The position numbers and the translations under genes were made by a program. Below, piece by piece: positions 35,113 to 43,657 of a stretch of 61,750 bases of DNA. This DNA comes from Acidocella sp. (GTDB taxonomy: Bacteria > Pseudomonadota > Alphaproteobacteria > Acetobacterales > Acetobacteraceae), in contig JAMFRU010000002.1 of NCBI GenBank assembly GCA_026224875.1, forward strand, positions 1 through 61,750, in the 5' to 3' direction. Position 1 is the stretch's first letter. Every line of letters begins with the position of its first letter. The notes under the pieces were generated by a model. The model was not told where the DNA came from and made no database searches. It was given only the letters and a program-made list of their open reading frames with translations.

Positions 35113-35363
35113 GGTTCGGCACCGTCACGCTGCATGGTTTTCATGGCGCGGCCGAAGATGGTGCCTGCCATGCCAAGCACCGGCGTGAACAGCGCCAGAG
35201 CGGCACGGGTGAGGAGTGCCACGGTGCAGGCGCTGCATATCCACACACCGACGCTGGCGGGGGTGAAAATTCCCGGCTCATTGGCTGCCGCCCAGCCGGT
35301 CATCGCGGCCAGAGTGAGCATAAAGGGACTGAGAAGGGCTTTGCGCTTTACTGATTTTGCCAT
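35109..35363 (-). CDS. Small membrane protein of unknown function in the flagellar operon
   Basis: The 84-residue protein has a basic N-terminus (MAKSVKRKALLSPF) and two or three hydrophobic segments (LTLAAMTGWAAA, VGVWICSACTVALLTRAALALF and TPVLGMAGTIFG). No family is recognised. It overlaps fliH by 4 bases and starts nine bases after motB, so it is translated with them; a role at the export gate or stator is possible but unproven. Confidence 0.6.
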   Translation of the reverse strand: MAKSVKRKALLSPFMLTLAAMTGWAAANEPGIFTPASVGVWICSACTVALLTRAALALFTPVLGMAGTIFGRAMKTMQRDGAEP

Positions 35364-35371
35364 AATATTTC

Positions 35372-36214
35372 CTATTGCGCCCCCGTAACCGCCGGAGCAG
35401 GGGCATGCACGACAATGACGACGCGCCGGTTCTGGGCGCGGCCGGGATCTGTGGTGTTATCGGCAAGCGCTGCGAATTCGCCAAAGCCCTCCGCCGCGAG
35501 CTGGTTGCCGGGCACGCCGTTATCGGTGAGCAATTGCACCACCGTGACGGAGCGTTCGGCGGAGAGCGACCAGTTGGAAGGGAATTGCGCCGTGGCGATG
35601 GGCTGGTTGTCGGTATAGCCCTGCACCACGATGGAAAAGTCCGGTGCCAGTTGTTGCAGCCCGGTAGCCACCTGCTTGAGCAGCACCACCGCCTCGGGTT
35701 TCAGCTGCGCCTCGCCTGAGGGAAACAGTACCGAGGCATCGAGCTGGATGGTAAGCGTGAGCGGGGCGTTGGTGATGGCGACCTGGTGCTTGTCGATCAA
35801 CGGCTGGAACAACGATATGAGCTTCATTTGCAGATCCTGCAGCGCCTGCATGGATTTCTGCACCTGATGCACCACATCCTGCGGCAGTTTAGAGCCGGGC
35901 GCCTCCACTGGCCTGGAGATAGGCGAAGGCTGGTGCTGCAATATTCCTTTGGAGCCGGTCGGCTTGGGCGTTATTATCGCCGGCGGCGTGCCGTGAAAGG
36001 CTTTGATGAAGGCCAGAGCGATGGCATCCTCCTTATGGTGGTTGCGCGTGGAAGAGGCATAAAGCACGACGAATGTGGCCAGCAGCAGGGTCAGCAAATC
36101 CGCATAGGAAATGACCCAGCGCTCATGATTGACATGGCTTTCCGCCTCCGCCTTTTTTTTGCGGCCCAGCGGACTGGAATGCGATGAGTTGCGAGATGAG
36201 TTGCGCGAGGACAT
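35372..36214 (-). CDS. motB: Flagellar motor stator protein MotB
   Basis: The 280-residue protein has one N-terminal membrane helix with the ion-carrying Asp in WVISYADLLTLLLATFVVLY and a C-terminal OmpA-like peptidoglycan-binding domain (VVQGYTDNQPIATAQ, NWSLSAERSVTVVQLL). A Lys/Ser/Arg-rich head precedes it. It anchors the stator and, with MotA, conducts ions through the inner membrane. It lies four bases after motA. Confidence 0.93.
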   Translation of the reverse strand: MSSRNSSRNSSHSSPLGRKKKAEAESHVNHERWVISYADLLTLLLATFVVLYASSTRNHHKEDAIALAFIKAFHGTPPAIITPKPTGSKGILQHQPSPISRPVEAPGSKLPQDVVHQVQKSMQALQDLQMKLISLFQPLIDKHQVAITNAPLTLTIQLDASVLFPSGEAQLKPEAVVLLKQVATGLQQLAPDFSIVVQGYTDNQPIATAQFPSNWSLSAERSVTVVQLLTDNGVPGNQLAAEGFGEFAALADNTTDPGRAQNRRVVIVVHAPAPAVTGAQ

Positions 36215-36217
36215 GTC

Positions 36218-37018
36218 CTACTCCGCCGGCTGGGCCGCACCAGCGGGCTCATCCGCGGCACTGGGCTTGGGTTTTGATTTTTTGTCCTCGATAAAACTTT
36301 GAAGATTCTGCCTGATGACAATGCCGGGCTTGCCTTCCGCCAGCAGCATGAAGCCCTGGATGACGACATGGCGCTCGCGCTCCAGCTCTTTCGCCAGATG
36401 TTTGAAACGCGCGCCAAGCGGAAGTGCAATGAGATTGGCGAAACCGACGCCGTAGATGGTAGCAACGAAAGCGGTGGCGATGCCCTGGCCCAGCTCCTCG
36501 GGATGGTCGAGCCGCATCATCACATGGATCAACCCGAGCACCGCGCCCATCACGCCGATGGTGGGGGAATAGCCGCCCAGAGCCTCCCACACCTCGGCCG
36601 GGGCCATCTGTGTGCGCCCGGTCTGTTCCGCCATAATCTCGAGAATGACCGCGAAATCCTCCGGCGAGGTATTATCCACGATCATCTGCAGGCCCTGTTT
36701 CTGAAACGGGTCCGAAACCTCTGGGATGACATTTTCCAGCGCCAGCGTGCCCTGGCTGCGCGCGAGCGTTGACCATTCCGCCACCTGCTCGATGAACTGC
36801 TGCAGATCGACCTTCGGCGGCTTGGCCAGCCAGCCAAGACCTTTCACAGCCGTAACGATTGGCACGAGGCCGAAATGCACCAATGCGGCGGAGAAGGCAC
36901 CGCACATCACGATGATGACGGCGGTGAGGCTGTACAAAGCGGAAAGCGGATCTGAATCCGAGAGTGCGCCGAGAACCACGCAGAGTATACCGAGGATCAG
37001 TCCAAGCAGGCTGCTCAT
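36218..37018 (-). CDS. motA: Flagellar motor stator protein MotA
   Basis: The 266-residue protein has four membrane segments and the MotA pattern YSPTIGVMGAVLGLIHVM with the conserved Pro of TM3, the cytoplasmic loop LARSQGTLALENVIPEV, and EELGQGIATAFVATIYGVGF. Its C-terminal tail is charged (KPKPSAADEPAGAAQPAE). It forms the ion channel with MotB. The 4-base overlap with the sigma gene shows one operon. Confidence 0.93.
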   Translation of the reverse strand: MSSLLGLILGILCVVLGALSDSDPLSALYSLTAVIIVMCGAFSAALVHFGLVPIVTAVKGLGWLAKPPKVDLQQFIEQVAEWSTLARSQGTLALENVIPEVSDPFQKQGLQMIVDNTSPEDFAVILEIMAEQTGRTQMAPAEVWEALGGYSPTIGVMGAVLGLIHVMMRLDHPEELGQGIATAFVATIYGVGFANLIALPLGARFKHLAKELERERHVVIQGFMLLAEGKPGIVIRQNLQSFIEDKKSKPKPSAADEPAGAAQPAE

Positions 37019-37599
37019 AGCACCGGGTTTCCTTTATGGGCAGCGTTGATGGTGATAGCGAGACTCTCCAGCGCACGCTTGCGCAAACGTGAGGCGTAGC
37101 CTTCCGAGACATCGAGGATCGCCGCGATCTCGCGGTTGTTCATATCGTCGTAAAAATGCATGGCGAGAATCTGGAACTCCAGCCGCGGCAGGGTTTTGAG
37201 TGCGGCGGTCAGCATGTCGCGGTTATCGGCGCTGGTAAGCAGGCTGAGCGGGTCCTGCGGCGAGGTGCCGGCCGCAACCGCGGCATGTTCCACATCCTCC
37301 AGCTCAAACATAATCTGGCCGCGCCGGCTCGCCCCTTCGCGGCGTAACCCGTCGATCATGGCACCGCGGATGCGCCGGCTGGCGAAGGCCTGAAAACTGA
37401 CGCCATGCGAGGTATCGAATCTTTGCATCGATTCCAGCATGCCGATGGCACCCCATTGCAGCAATTCATCAAGCTCCGCCCAGGGCATTCTCGATCTCAG
37501 CAGCAGCGCCATACGCTTGATCCAGCCACCATAAAGTGCCGTGATCGACGCTGTGCCGAGTTGATCGGAGCCGGCGCCAAGCGGGCGGATCTCAGCCAT
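37015..37599 (-). CDS. fliA: Flagellar sigma factor (sigma-28/FliA-WhiG type), short form
   Basis: The 194-residue protein has sigma region 2 at about 20-90 (DELLQWGAIGMLESMQRFD, FASRRIRGAMIDGLRRE) and region 4 at about 128-182 (TLPRLEFQILAMHFYDDM, then NNREIAAILDVSEGYASRL). Only about 40 residues lie between them, so the region 3 helices found in E. coli FliA (239 residues) appear to be missing. It should direct RNA polymerase to late flagellar promoters and be held by FlgM. The gene overlaps motA and flhA. Confidence 0.85.
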   Translation of the reverse strand: MAEIRPLGAGSDQLGTASITALYGGWIKRMALLLRSRMPWAELDELLQWGAIGMLESMQRFDTSHGVSFQAFASRRIRGAMIDGLRREGASRRGQIMFELEDVEHAAVAAGTSPQDPLSLLTSADNRDMLTAALKTLPRLEFQILAMHFYDDMNNREIAAILDVSEGYASRLRKRALESLAITINAAHKGNPVL

Positions 37600-39685
37600 T
37601 CACCACTCCCGGCTCAGCACTTTGCACCACCTGCAGCGGCATCGTGTCGGGGATTTCCTCCAACGCCACCACGGGGATAAGCCCGGCCGCCGCCCTCGCC
37701 ACCGCACGGCGCAAAGCGGCGGGCACGACCAGCACGGGCTTCAGGCCGCGCGCGCGCATGGATTTGGCAGCCTGCTCCGCCGCCTGGCGCAGATGCTGCG
37801 CGGTCTCCGCCTCGACCTCGGCGCCGATGGCATTGTCCTTGGAAGTGCGCAAGGATTTACCGATCAGCTCCTCCAGTTTGGAGGGGAGTACGGCAACGCG
37901 GAACGCAGGATCAGCACCGGTAATCTGGCTGACGATGAAACGCCCAAGACGCAGACGCACGGCCGCAAGAAGTTTGTCTGGGTCCTTGGCACCACCGTCG
38001 CCCGCTTCCACCAACGCCTCGGCAATGCGCTCGAAATCGCGGATCGGCACTTCCTCGGCCAGCAGCCCCTGCAGCACCTGGCGCACCATGCCCACGGAGA
38101 GGGTGTTGCGTAAATCTTCAGCCAAGCGCGGCGTGGTTTCTGCAAGGCGGGTGAGCAGGCCTTCGACCTGCGGCCGCCCCAACAACTCAGCACCGTGCCG
38201 TTTGAGGATTTCGGCAAAATGCGTGGCCATGGCGGAAGGCGCGTCCACCACCGTATAGCCAAGCTCTTCCGCAATCGGAATGGAACCCTGCGGCACCCAG
38301 ACCGCCGCCTGGCCAAAAGCGGGGTCTTTAACCGGGCGGCCGATGCTGAGTTTTTCCACCACCATCGGGCCCTCGATGGCGAGCCATTGGCCGGGCCAGG
38401 CCTCGCCCCCGCCGATAGCCGCACCGCGCAAAGTGAAGCGGTAGCCATGCGCCGGCAAATCCGAGGAATCGCGCACATGCACGGCTGGCACCAGAAACCC
38501 CATGGCGCGGCCGTAGCGCTGGCGCACGGCGGTAAGGCGGTTGAGCAGCCGCCCCTCGCCCTGGCCAACCAGCGGAGCGAGGCCAAAGCCAATGTTCATG
38601 CCCAGGGGATCGACGCCGGTAACATCCACCAGCGAATCGCTTTTTACCTCTGCCGGGGCGGGCAAAGCCTTGGCGGCGGCCTCCGGCGAGGCGGCAATTT
38701 TCGCGGCGCGGTCCAGCCGCCAGGCGGCGGTGCCAAGTGCGGTGGCCAGCAGCAGAAACGGTATATGCGCCATTTGCGGCACCAGCCCGATGGCCCCGGT
38801 AATGGCCGCGGCAATGGCTAACGCTTGCGGGTATTTGGCAAGCTGCGACCTGATCTGCTCGCCGATATCCTCGCCGGTGGCAACACGCGTAACCACAAGC
38901 CCAGCCGCGACCGAGATGGTAAGCGAGGGGATCTGTGCGGCCAGCCCATCGCCCACCGTAAGCAGCGTATAGGTGCGCGCGGCATCGGCCAGCGGCAGCC
39001 CGTATTGCAGCGTGCCAATGATGAGCCCGCCCAGCATGTTAACGACCAAGATGATCATGGCGGCCACGACATCGCCGCGCACGAATTTGGAGGCGCCGTC
39101 CATGGCGCCGAAAAAATCCGCCTCGCGGCGCAGATTATCGCGCCTGCGCTCAGCGGCAGCTGGGGAGAGCAGCCCGGCGTTGATCTCAGCATCGATTGCC
39201 ATCTGCCGCCCGGGCAGAGAATCCAGCATGAAGCGGGCGGAAACCTCGGCGACGCGGCTCGCGCCTTTGGTGACGACAGTGAAATTGATGATGATGAGAA
39301 TGAGAAAGATGATGCCGCCAACAACATAATTACCGCCGACCGCAAACTGGCCGAAGGACTCGATGACATGCCCGGCCGCACCAGGCCCAGTATAGCCGTT
39401 AAGCAGAATCGCGCGGGCGGTGGCAACGTTGAGCGCCAGACGCATCAGCGTGGTGGCCAGCAGCACCGAGGGAAAGGAGGAAAATTCCGACGGCGAGGGG
39501 ATGTAGAGCGAGGCGCCAAGAATGACCAGCCCCGCCGAAATATTCAGCGCGAACAGAAACGAAATTGCCGCCGGGGGCAGTGGCACCACCAGCATGACCA
39601 GCACCAGCAGAATGACAATGGGGCCGGAGAGCTGAGTGAAGCTGAGCGCGCCCGGGGGACGCGGCAGCGTAAGCGCATTAGCCAT
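37592..39685 (-). CDS. flhA: Flagellar export gate protein FlhA
   Basis: The 697-residue protein has an N-terminal half of about eight membrane segments with the FHIPEP-like region (VTKGASRVAEVSARFMLDSL, then MAIDAEINAGLLSPA). The cytoplasmic C-terminal half binds chaperones and FliHIJ. Start ATG at 39685 has GGAG upstream and overlaps the fliQ stop; the ORF continues to 39706. It is a main export-gate component with FlhB and FliPQR. Confidence 0.95.
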   Translation of the reverse strand: MANALTLPRPPGALSFTQLSGPIVILLVLVMLVVPLPPAAISFLFALNISAGLVILGASLYIPSPSEFSSFPSVLLATTLMRLALNVATARAILLNGYTGPGAAGHVIESFGQFAVGGNYVVGGIIFLILIIINFTVVTKGASRVAEVSARFMLDSLPGRQMAIDAEINAGLLSPAAAERRRDNLRREADFFGAMDGASKFVRGDVVAAMIILVVNMLGGLIIGTLQYGLPLADAARTYTLLTVGDGLAAQIPSLTISVAAGLVVTRVATGEDIGEQIRSQLAKYPQALAIAAAITGAIGLVPQMAHIPFLLLATALGTAAWRLDRAAKIAASPEAAAKALPAPAEVKSDSLVDVTGVDPLGMNIGFGLAPLVGQGEGRLLNRLTAVRQRYGRAMGFLVPAVHVRDSSDLPAHGYRFTLRGAAIGGGEAWPGQWLAIEGPMVVEKLSIGRPVKDPAFGQAAVWVPQGSIPIAEELGYTVVDAPSAMATHFAEILKRHGAELLGRPQVEGLLTRLAETTPRLAEDLRNTLSVGMVRQVLQGLLAEEVPIRDFERIAEALVEAGDGGAKDPDKLLAAVRLRLGRFIVSQITGADPAFRVAVLPSKLEELIGKSLRTSKDNAIGAEVEAETAQHLRQAAEQAAKSMRARGLKPVLVVPAALRRAVARAAAGLIPVVALEEIPDTMPLQVVQSAEPGVVNG

Positions 39686-39941
39686 GCAGAAACTCCGGAA
39701 TCGCAATGATCAAACGGGTCGCGTAATCCTCAACACCGCTCAGCATGAAATTGCCGGCGACGATTGTTAGCAGAGCAAGGCCGCCCAGCTTGAGCACGAA
39801 GGGAATGGAGGCCTCACGCACCTGCGTCGCGGTTTGCAGAATGCCAACTCCCAAACCAATAACGAGCATGGCCAGCAGGACGGGGCCGGCGAACTGCGCA
39901 AAGGCGAGCCAGGCGCCGGTGCTGATGCTGGTGGCGCTCAT
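39678..39941 (-). CDS. fliQ: Flagellar export gate protein FliQ, copy 1
   Basis: The 87-residue protein has two membrane segments and the FliQ core GLGVGILQTATQVREASIPF. FliQ is part of the FliPQR export pore. It overlaps fliMN and flhA. A second FliQ-like gene lies at 57611-57886 in the fliOPQR order; this copy matches the enteric FliQ core (ISILQAATQINEMTLSFIPK) more closely. Confidence 0.9.
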   Translation of the reverse strand: MSATSISTGAWLAFAQFAGPVLLAMLVIGLGVGILQTATQVREASIPFVLKLGGLALLTIVAGNFMLSGVEDYATRLIIAIPEFLHG

Positions 39942-41197
39942 CCCACACCGCCGCTTTCCGCATCCGCATCCTCGGCCAGAGCGGTGACACGCACACCGTA
40001 ACGGTCGTTGGACACCGCCACGACCTCGCCATAGGCGAGCTTTTGCCCATTGGCGAAAATCGCCAGCGGTTCACCCACCATCTGGTCCAGCGACACGATC
40101 TGGCCATGCCGCAGCGCGCGTAGATCTTTCACCGTGATCTGTGTGCGGCCGAGCTCGACGGTGAGCGCCACCTGCACCCGGTCCAGCACATTGCGCGCGG
40201 TAATGGCAGGCCCCCCGCGCGGCTGCGCCTGGATGCGTTCGAGTTCAACCCGCTCCGGTTCGGCCAGTTTTTCACTGGCACTGGTGCGTTCTTTTTGTTC
40301 AACCATATCCGTATCTCCTTCCGGTACCGATTTAACGCGGCAGCAGACATGCCCTTCCGCCTGCCCATATTCGGCACGAAATAAATCGACGTCGCCGGAA
40401 ACCGCGATGGCATCGGGCGACAATGTGAATGGTAAAATATCGCCCGGCCGCAAAGTTTCGAAAATGCCAAGCGGCACGATGGCGCGGGCAAGTTCAAAGC
40501 GTATGTCGACCGGTGTGGTTTCGGTCAACGTCTCGATCGCGGTGGTCCAGCCGGCATCCGCACCGCGGCCACCGAGCAGGCCGGATTGGTTTGCAACCTT
40601 GATCTCCAGGGGCTCGAACCCGGCGTAAGGCGCAATAAGTTTAATCGTGCCTGAGCCAAGCGAGGTTTCAAAAATCCCGGTAACGGCAATCATCCAATCC
40701 TGGCCGTCGGCCACAGCCAGCATGCCGGTGGCGTTTTCATAAGCAATCGGCTTCGGGTCGAGCTGCACCAGCGGTGCCAATATCTCCGCGATCGTCTCCA
40801 GCGAAAGATCGATCATCTGCTTGCCGACGCGGGTTTCCAGTGCCGAGAGCTCGTAACGCTCAAACGGATGGGATGAGTTGGCGCCGCACATGGCATCGAC
40901 CACGGCACCGATGAGATCGCCGTCAATGGCTAGCAGCATGCGGCCCCGTAACGGTGCCAGCTCGCATATGCCGGCGAGCATGACCTCGGGCAAAGCCGAC
41001 ATGGCGGATTCATGGCTAATGACATTGTTGATGCAGGACAGCAGCTGCACCGAATGGCGCATGCGCTGGAACAAAGTGAAAGCGATCTGGCGCATGAAGC
41101 GGTCGGACAGGTTTTCCATGAGCAGCGAGCGCAGGAGCGGTGCCCGCATGGAGTCGAGCAGATCGATGATTTCGACATCGCCGTGTTCTTCAAGCAT
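39938..41197 (-). CDS. fliM: Flagellar switch protein FliM-FliN fusion
   Basis: The 419-residue protein combines a FliM middle domain (about 35-195), a first SpoA domain (about 215-290; PVDIRFELARAIVPLGIFE), a charged linker (about 291-335) and a second SpoA domain of FliN type (about 340-410; VQVALTVELGRTQITVKDLR). No separate fliM or fliN gene is in the cluster. The N-terminus (DVEIIDLLDSM) only loosely resembles the FliM CheY-binding peptide. An internal ribosome binding site with ATG at 40306 could yield free FliN. The C ring needs several FliN per FliM, so two products would make sense. The start overlaps fliK by 8 bases. Confidence 0.88.
   Translation of the reverse strand: MLEEHGDVEIIDLLDSMRAPLLRSLLMENLSDRFMRQIAFTLFQRMRHSVQLLSCINNVISHESAMSALPEVMLAGICELAPLRGRMLLAIDGDLIGAVVDAMCGANSSHPFERYELSALETRVGKQMIDLSLETIAEILAPLVQLDPKPIAYENATGMLAVADGQDWMIAVTGIFETSLGSGTIKLIAPYAGFEPLEIKVANQSGLLGGRGADAGWTTAIETLTETTPVDIRFELARAIVPLGIFETLRPGDILPFTLSPDAIAVSGDVDLFRAEYGQAEGHVCCRVKSVPEGDTDMVEQKERTSASEKLAEPERVELERIQAQPRGGPAITARNVLDRVQVALTVELGRTQITVKDLRALRHGQIVSLDQMVGEPLAIFANGQKLAYGEVVAVSNDRYGVRVTALAEDADAESGGVG
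40304..40320 (-). promoter_or_regulatory. fliN: Internal Shine-Dalgarno and ATG for a separate FliN
   Basis: On the minus strand AAGGAG (40315-40320) is followed by eight bases and ATG (40306-40304), the best spacing for E. coli-type initiation. The ATG is codon 298 of fliMN and in frame. Initiation there gives a 122-residue protein ending at 39938, with the length and domain of FliN. This resembles internal starts in sctQ/spaO. Confidence 0.75.
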
Positions 41198-42638
41198 AGG
41201 CGCTCACCCCGCCGGGGCCAAACGTATCTGCATCAAAACTAATTATTTGTGGCGTGGCGGTCTGGGAGGCCGGCGGCTGGTAGCCCCCCTGCCCCGCGTT
41301 CTGGTTGAACTGCCCGCCGACCTGCGCCTGGCCCAAAGTAATACCCGATTGCGCCAGTGCCGCGCCAAGCCCGCTGAGGTTATTCTGCAGGGCCGTACTG
41401 GCATCCTGGGTGGAGGGGATAAACAGCACGTTGACCTGCCCGTTTTGCGCCAGCCCAACATGCACTGAGAGTGTGCCAAGGCCTGGCGGGTCCAGCCGCA
41501 GCACCGCACCACTTTGCCCGGCCTGGTGCATGGCCGTGACCGCTGCGGCGAGACCGGCGGTGCTGGGCTGGATAACCGGCAAAGCACCGCTTGCCGCAAC
41601 GGCCGCGGGTTGCGCCGTGGCGGTGGTCTGGGTGAGTGTAGAAGTGGTAACGGGAAGCGCGCCGATGGTTGGCTTGTCGGAATTCTCGTCCGTCTTATCC
41701 GCCGGTGTAACGGGGAGAGCGGGTGCATCGTCCGGGCTGATGGTGGTAAGCGCGATCTTGTTGCTACTGGCGGCGTTCACGCTGGCCATAGCCGTCGCCA
41801 CCACACGGGTTGTTGTGGATTTATCAGTATTTGTTGCGGTAACGGATTGTGGTGCGACGGTGTTCGGCATGGCATTGCTAAGCGGGGCAGTACCGGGCGT
41901 GGCGATAGCCGCAGCCGATGTAGTTGCAGCGGCAAGTAGTGTGCCGCCGGAGCCGGTTTGGGGCAGCGTGGCAGCATGCGCCGTGCTGGCTGGCTTGCTC
42001 GCAGGCGTGATGTTGCTTTGGCCGGCGGGCGGGGTTGCTGACGCAGTGATGTCTGGCAGGGCCGCAACTGTTGGCGTGCCCATGGCCGGCATGGCGGGTG
42101 TTGCGGCGGTTACTGTTCCGGCATCTATCTTGCCGGTTGCGATTTTACTTGCATCTGTCTGGCTAGATTCAATTTTGCCCGCATCTGTTTTTCCGGCATC
42201 CGTTTTGCTTGTGCCCGGCGTGGTGTTGGGCTGGCTCGGATCCGCCACTGAGGCAACAACCGGTTGCACCACAGCTCCCACCGCCTGCTTTGCAGTATCT
42301 TTGGTATGCTGCGGCACCTGTGCCGTGGTGGCGCCGGCCTGCAAAGCGGCAGGTTTTTTGCTGTGTTGAGACAATGTTTTTTCCGTGGCGGAAAACACTG
42401 GCTGTGCCGCCGCGGCGAGCTTGGCCGCGGTATCCGGCACTGCCGTTTTATCGCCGGATTTCGCCGGGGGTTTTGGATCTTCCGGGCGCGCCGCCGACGC
42501 CACATCCGTGGCCTCACCCGTGGCCTGAGAAACCGCATCCTGCCAGCTAGCCGCATCAGGCATTGCCGTCGCGGAGGTGCTTGTCACGGAGGTGCTTGTT
42601 ACGGAAGTTGCAGTTGTCGCGATGATCGTCTGCATCAT
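41190..42638 (-). CDS. fliK: Flagellar hook-length control protein FliK
   Basis: The 482-residue protein is Ala/Thr/Pro/Gln-rich and low-complexity for its first 350 residues, including degenerate repeats of the type K-T/I-D-A-G near residues 145-175. The C-terminal domain has the FliK core VLRLDPPGLGTLSVHVGLAQ. FliK measures hook length and switches FlhB specificity. It overlaps fliG and fliMN. Confidence 0.88.
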   Translation of the reverse strand: MMQTIIATTATSVTSTSVTSTSATAMPDAASWQDAVSQATGEATDVASAARPEDPKPPAKSGDKTAVPDTAAKLAAAAQPVFSATEKTLSQHSKKPAALQAGATTAQVPQHTKDTAKQAVGAVVQPVVASVADPSQPNTTPGTSKTDAGKTDAGKIESSQTDASKIATGKIDAGTVTAATPAMPAMGTPTVAALPDITASATPPAGQSNITPASKPASTAHAATLPQTGSGGTLLAAATTSAAAIATPGTAPLSNAMPNTVAPQSVTATNTDKSTTTRVVATAMASVNAASSNKIALTTISPDDAPALPVTPADKTDENSDKPTIGALPVTTSTLTQTTATAQPAAVAASGALPVIQPSTAGLAAAVTAMHQAGQSGAVLRLDPPGLGTLSVHVGLAQNGQVNVLFIPSTQDASTALQNNLSGLGAALAQSGITLGQAQVGGQFNQNAGQGGYQPPASQTATPQIISFDADTFGPGGVSAYA

Positions 42639-43657
42639 ACCATCTCCTCTGTCGCGCTGATGGTAATTCGCCCTTCGCCCGCGAGGCGCAAAGCCACTTC
42701 AACAATATCACTCTGCGCCGAGAGTGCATCCGCCCGGCGAATGGGCGGGCCGGAGCGCAGCTCCTCCTTGAGAATTTCCACTTGGCGCGCAGAGAGATTC
42801 TGGAAGAACCGGGCGCGCAGGGTTTCATCCACCAGGCGCAAAGCCGGGGCCAGTTTTTCGCTCTGCACTTCGCGCAGCAATATCTGCATCGAACGGTCGG
42901 TAAGCTTACCTAGATCGATGAAGGTAAACAGGTTCTCGCGGATTTTCTCAGCGGTTATGGCGTCGCGTATGTCGATGGAACTCAGCACCATATCAGACAT
43001 CGCCGAAGGAAAATGGTTTAATATATCCGCCGTCTGTTTGGCGCCGCCAAGGTTGGTGACACGCCTGCCGACACTGCCCGACGCGCTCATCAACTCCTCC
43101 AGCATGTCGCGCAATTCTATGACGACATTCGGCGATACGACATCGAGCGTGGAGAAACGGTACAGCGCCTCAGCCGCCAACGGCTCCGGCAGAAAGGTGA
43201 GGAGATTGGCACCCATTTCATGCGGAATATGTGCCAGCAGCAGCGCAATGGTCTGCGGCCGCTCATTGGAAACCTGCATCGCCAAAGTGCGCGCATCCGC
43301 ATTCGCCGGCAGATGAAATGCGGAGCGCCGCTCGGTCCGGCTCAGCCGCTCCAATATTTCGCGCGCCTGCGTCTCGCCCAATGCCGAGACCAGCACGCGG
43401 TTGAGGAATTTCATGCCGTCGCCGCCAACGCCGGTAATGCCGAGCTCGCCCGCGAAGGTGAGCATGATATCCTCGCGCACATCCGGGGGCACCGCCTTCA
43501 GCGTCGTCATGGCAATCGAGATGCGGTTCACCGCGGCTTCGTCCATCTCGCGCAGCACGGCGGCAGCGGTACCCTCGCCCAGTTCACGCAGCACCATCGC
43601 CGCGCGCTCCGGCCCGCTCATGCCGGGGCCGGAAAGTTGTTTCTGTGCCTCACTCAT
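42635..43657 (-). CDS. fliG: Flagellar motor switch protein FliG
   Basis: The 340-residue protein has FliG N (GPERAAMVLRELGEGTAAAV), middle (ERPQTIALLLAHIPHE) and C domains with the torque helix region DLGKLTDRSMQILLREVQSE. It forms the rotor contact with MotA and binds FliF. It overlaps fliF and fliK. Confidence 0.95.
   Translation of the reverse strand: MSEAQKQLSGPGMSGPERAAMVLRELGEGTAAAVLREMDEAAVNRISIAMTTLKAVPPDVREDIMLTFAGELGITGVGGDGMKFLNRVLVSALGETQAREILERLSRTERRSAFHLPANADARTLAMQVSNERPQTIALLLAHIPHEMGANLLTFLPEPLAAEALYRFSTLDVVSPNVVIELRDMLEELMSASGSVGRRVTNLGGAKQTADILNHFPSAMSDMVLSSIDIRDAITAEKIRENLFTFIDLGKLTDRSMQILLREVQSEKLAPALRLVDETLRARFFQNLSARQVEILKEELRSGPPIRRADALSAQSDIVEVALRLAGEGRITISATEEMV

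Noticed and set aside
42125-42210. Repeat array or separate gene inside fliK
   Set aside because: The K-T/I-D-A-G repeats are in frame with fliK and are low-complexity protein sequence.
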